A stretch of 64,000 bases of DNA from Extibacter muris (GTDB lineage Bacteria > Bacillota > Clostridia > Lachnospirales > Lachnospiraceae), in NCBI RefSeq assembly GCF_004345005.1, contig NZ_SMMX01000008.1, positions 109,505 to 173,504 of the forward strand. The letters are read 5' to 3'. The stretch's first letter is position 1. The number at the start of each line of letters is the position of its first letter. Shown piece by piece: positions 63,501-64,000 of this stretch. The notes beneath the pieces were generated by a model that was not told the DNA's origin, ran no database searches, and saw only the letters and a program-made list of their open reading frames with translations. The position numbers and the translations under genes are program-made.

Positions 63501-64000
63501 AAACCTTTCCAAGAACTAGATTTACCAGCCGAAAAAGAAATATCTCCAGACCTTTCCCCGGCATGGGAGAAATCCATGCCGAAGGGAAAGGTTCAGACAT
63601 TCGATCTTCATCCGGAAATTCCACAGTCACAGCGTCACCAGTTTCAAATTGCGGACGATACACTGGGACAGGGAGGTGCAAAGGAGAAGTTCCGGGCAAA
63701 TATCATGGCAATCCAACTATTAAAGAAATGTGAGAAAGAAAACCGTTATGCTACACCGGAGGAACAGGAGATTTTATCTGGTTATGTAGGGTGGGGAGGC
63801 TTATCGGACGCTTTCGATGAAACCAAATCCTCATGGGGAATTGAATATTTGGAACTGAAAACCGTATTGACGGAAGAAGAATATGAGGCGGCAAGACAGT
63901 CTACCTTGACTGCATTTTATACACCGCCAGTCGTGATCCGTTCCATGTATCAGGCACTGGAGAATATGGGGCTGAAATCAGGGAATATTGTGGAGCCATC
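60534..64000 (+). CDS. Giant SNF2-type helicase/DNA methylase of the element (partial)
   Basis: The frame opens at GTG 60534 (GGAGAGG 13-19 bases upstream) and stays open for 1,155 codons to the window edge. It begins KKYDLITDLYAQSIREVTAT and FDEQILIHVQRPEAFAVL. A disordered Asp/Arg/Ser-rich stretch at about 265-405 coincides with the nested tnpV. Then come YodL/LPD-like regions, and from about residue 1,060 the N6-adenine methylase-like block LSGYVGWGGLSDAF and TAFYTPPVVIRSMYQAL. Helicase motifs are expected beyond the window. Such proteins (about 2,000 residues or more) are hallmark genes of Tn1549-like elements, role unproven. Confidence 0.88.
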   Translation, partial: MAKKYDLITDLYAQSIREVTATPENWLAFLRSACRNFRLPFDEQILIHVQRPEAFAVLSMEDWNLKFGRWVKHNSSAIAVFDKSGNNMKLKYYFDVSDTKEGKYKRLIRPVALWKVTEENQEAVKETLSNAFGVPENVTELSEIIRSAAEHLAEDNLLDYMQDILAYRQGSFIEELDEYNVEVEVRTLLSNSIAYMLMVRCGIDTEDYLETEDFRNIRDFNTPELVNLFGTATSDVSEMALAEISDTMRKLQQEQNRKNRTFAGHQEELYTGDERTEKITSERGFKHESSDIQQARRLFDSEADRTGRAGRTHWEVWLPSQDVSEREPLRTVHQPDDTRETETAFDGDTRNSTEPDGADYNRDESGTERDRGTESERSDDVGGTDEQYPSVSGGNRDEGTDLRLGWYDRSHEDKSLPFFHNDKDIKELLLTTPHLRVEKSEIRRFFENAEDSGRRVEYIKSIFNPEYTEIYLEDGRRVGYKTYQNVLHIWEGSYLSRTSQGYYDWGVIAEYFEGMRLMGELRDKAEPLPTVNGQLAFLDDLAEEKSSAFSIPQEIIDYTLRNGSGFSEGKFRIYSFFLQGHTTKEKVTFLKNEYGTGGHSPVLIGTGIGENHDSKGLKLYRGFGEDAEQVLVKWENVAKRIDELIAADRYMTQKELSYIPEYEKGVVANGIYHFYTNQPEHVVRPYESGMYITDAIKAIRPQLDNPERVEELLTGMSEVLENTADFDRHYASMQKAYQQLRDYHDGVFSLFTPIPAEKEEALSSALVESAVEQVGNLPSMNQIYDFGVDTVVYIGMDAYEIVTLSDDVVVLRNQMYPLFTEEMPRKEFERKVVENPANDHLKKKMEILEVEELQEEQKVEQDIEVKGGIAHRNYLSLMELAPEVLRGERDSMEFHAGEHFMPLTVEWVGEHWLSMSHYFEQNGDSLPDPDMEFMVDHEKQELHARTYDSAYQKYFQDVMQEGGSIDERLEEELDEFAGKWLATIREQGYKPFQELDLPAEKEISPDLSPAWEKSMPKGKVQTFDLHPEIPQSQRHQFQIADDTLGQGGAKEKFRANIMAIQLLKKCEKENRYATPEEQEILSGYVGWGGLSDAFDETKSSWGIEYLELKTVLTEEEYEAARQSTLTAFYTPPVVIRSMYQALENMGLKSGNIVEP
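61393..61746 (+). CDS. tnpV: TnpV-like transposon protein nested inside the helicase gene
   Basis: A 117-residue TnpV-family protein in a different forward frame from the helicase gene, lying entirely within it. Family features are YSKQGDYLIPKLTVPDEPE, GHIGKYGSLRRMYLRE and the C-terminal WVGLMNNIRQSAEEIVMKEL. It has its own GGAAAGGGG 8 bases before ATG 61393 and a clean stop at 61744. The helicase frame is open throughout the same bases, giving low-complexity hydrophilic sequence. TnpV function is unknown; it accompanies Tn4451/Tn1549-type elements. Confidence 0.85.
   Translation: MKAVTYSKQGDYLIPKLTVPDEPEGHIGKYGSLRRMYLRENHYGLFISLMTQGKLKQHLTEIQETAQSRMEQITTEMKAAQNVTEELKASDPMMWVGLMNNIRQSAEEIVMKELIYV

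Larger units (their letters stand above)
49653..64000. mobile_element. Integrative conjugative element (Tn1549-like), left part
   Basis: From the uvrB break onward all genes are typical of Tn1549/CTn-type conjugative elements of Clostridia or are cargo: ParA and ParB, an LPXTG adhesin with VaFE repeats, an LPD28-type protein, several small conserved element proteins, TnpV and the giant helicase/methylase. The left end lies within a few bases of 49653. Relaxase, coupling protein, secretion genes, integrase and the right end are beyond the window. The first 4 kb (49.7-53.6) is much more AT-rich and looks like separately acquired cargo. 49655-49857 shows no gene. Confidence 0.85.

Noticed and set aside
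1..64000. CRISPR arrays, tRNA and rRNA genes
   Set aside because: No regularly spaced repeats and no tRNA or rRNA-like segments were recognised on reading; a tRNAscan or Infernal run would settle this.

Overview
The window looks like part of the chromosome of a gut Lachnospiraceae (Clostridium cluster XIVa) bacterium. This is inferred from the gene content: Gram-positive type PTS with separate HPr and EI, a T-box leader, YesN/YesM-type two-component genes, DUF975, DUF6320 and WYL proteins, NCS2 purine permeases, an LPXTG-anchored adhesin and a Tn1549-like conjugative element. Bases 1 to about 49.6 kb are chromosomal with balanced to GC-rich codon use. From about 49,655 to the right edge the sequence is an integrated element, with an AT-rich cargo island at its left end. 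No rRNA, tRNA or CRISPR array was seen.

Layout. 0.1-3.7 kb: two Rrf2 regulators, one with iron-sulfur-type cysteines and one CymR-like, then metY and cysK (sulfur amino acids). 3.8-12.0 kb: a PTS block of ptsI, fruR-fruK-fruA, ptsH and a second ptsI. The HPr has Arg instead of Ser at position 46. 12.1-23 kb: purine and amino-acid genes. These are a PbuG-like permease, a T-box leader attached to a beheaded NhaC-type transporter, dsdA, a frameshifted xanthine permease, wreckage of an ABC-F gene and a xanthine dehydrogenase operon, a flavodoxin-like protein, a DUF975 protein and adenine deaminase. 23-28.8 kb: an esterase paired with a DUF6320 protein, a WYL regulator, an isochorismatase-like hydrolase, and remnants of a GntR regulator, a PEP-hydrolase-like protein and triosephosphate isomerase. 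28.9-39.2 kb: a galactose-type ABC uptake operon (mglBAC) followed by a YesN/YesM two-component system with two extra sugar-binding proteins. 39.2-49.3 kb: a heavily damaged stretch with a hybrid kinase, hcpR/hcp, a response regulator/kinase/ABC transporter (antimicrobial-peptide type) set, and a transglycosylase. 49.4-64 kb: the first 90 codons of uvrB, interrupted by the element. The element carries a four-gene Rad50-like ATPase cluster (candidate ABC-three-component defence system), ParA, ParB, a large surface adhesin, small conserved element genes, and a giant helicase/methylase gene that runs off the window and contains tnpV in another reading frame.

Three points stand out. First, the operon's galactose-binding protein appears to be a natural circular permutation: its N-lobe start, with the first sugar-contact Asp, lies at the C-terminus. 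Second, the ICE-borne ATPase cluster resembles ABC-3C immunity systems. Third, tnpV lies wholly inside the helicase gene with both frames open. In addition, many genes between 13.6 and 49.2 kb carry short internal deletions, frameshifts or fusions while their neighbours are intact. This is either real, patchy genome decay through short-homology deletions or a sequence or assembly problem, and it should be settled before individual pseudogene calls are trusted. All family assignments come from reading the sequence and recalling family motifs; no database search was run.
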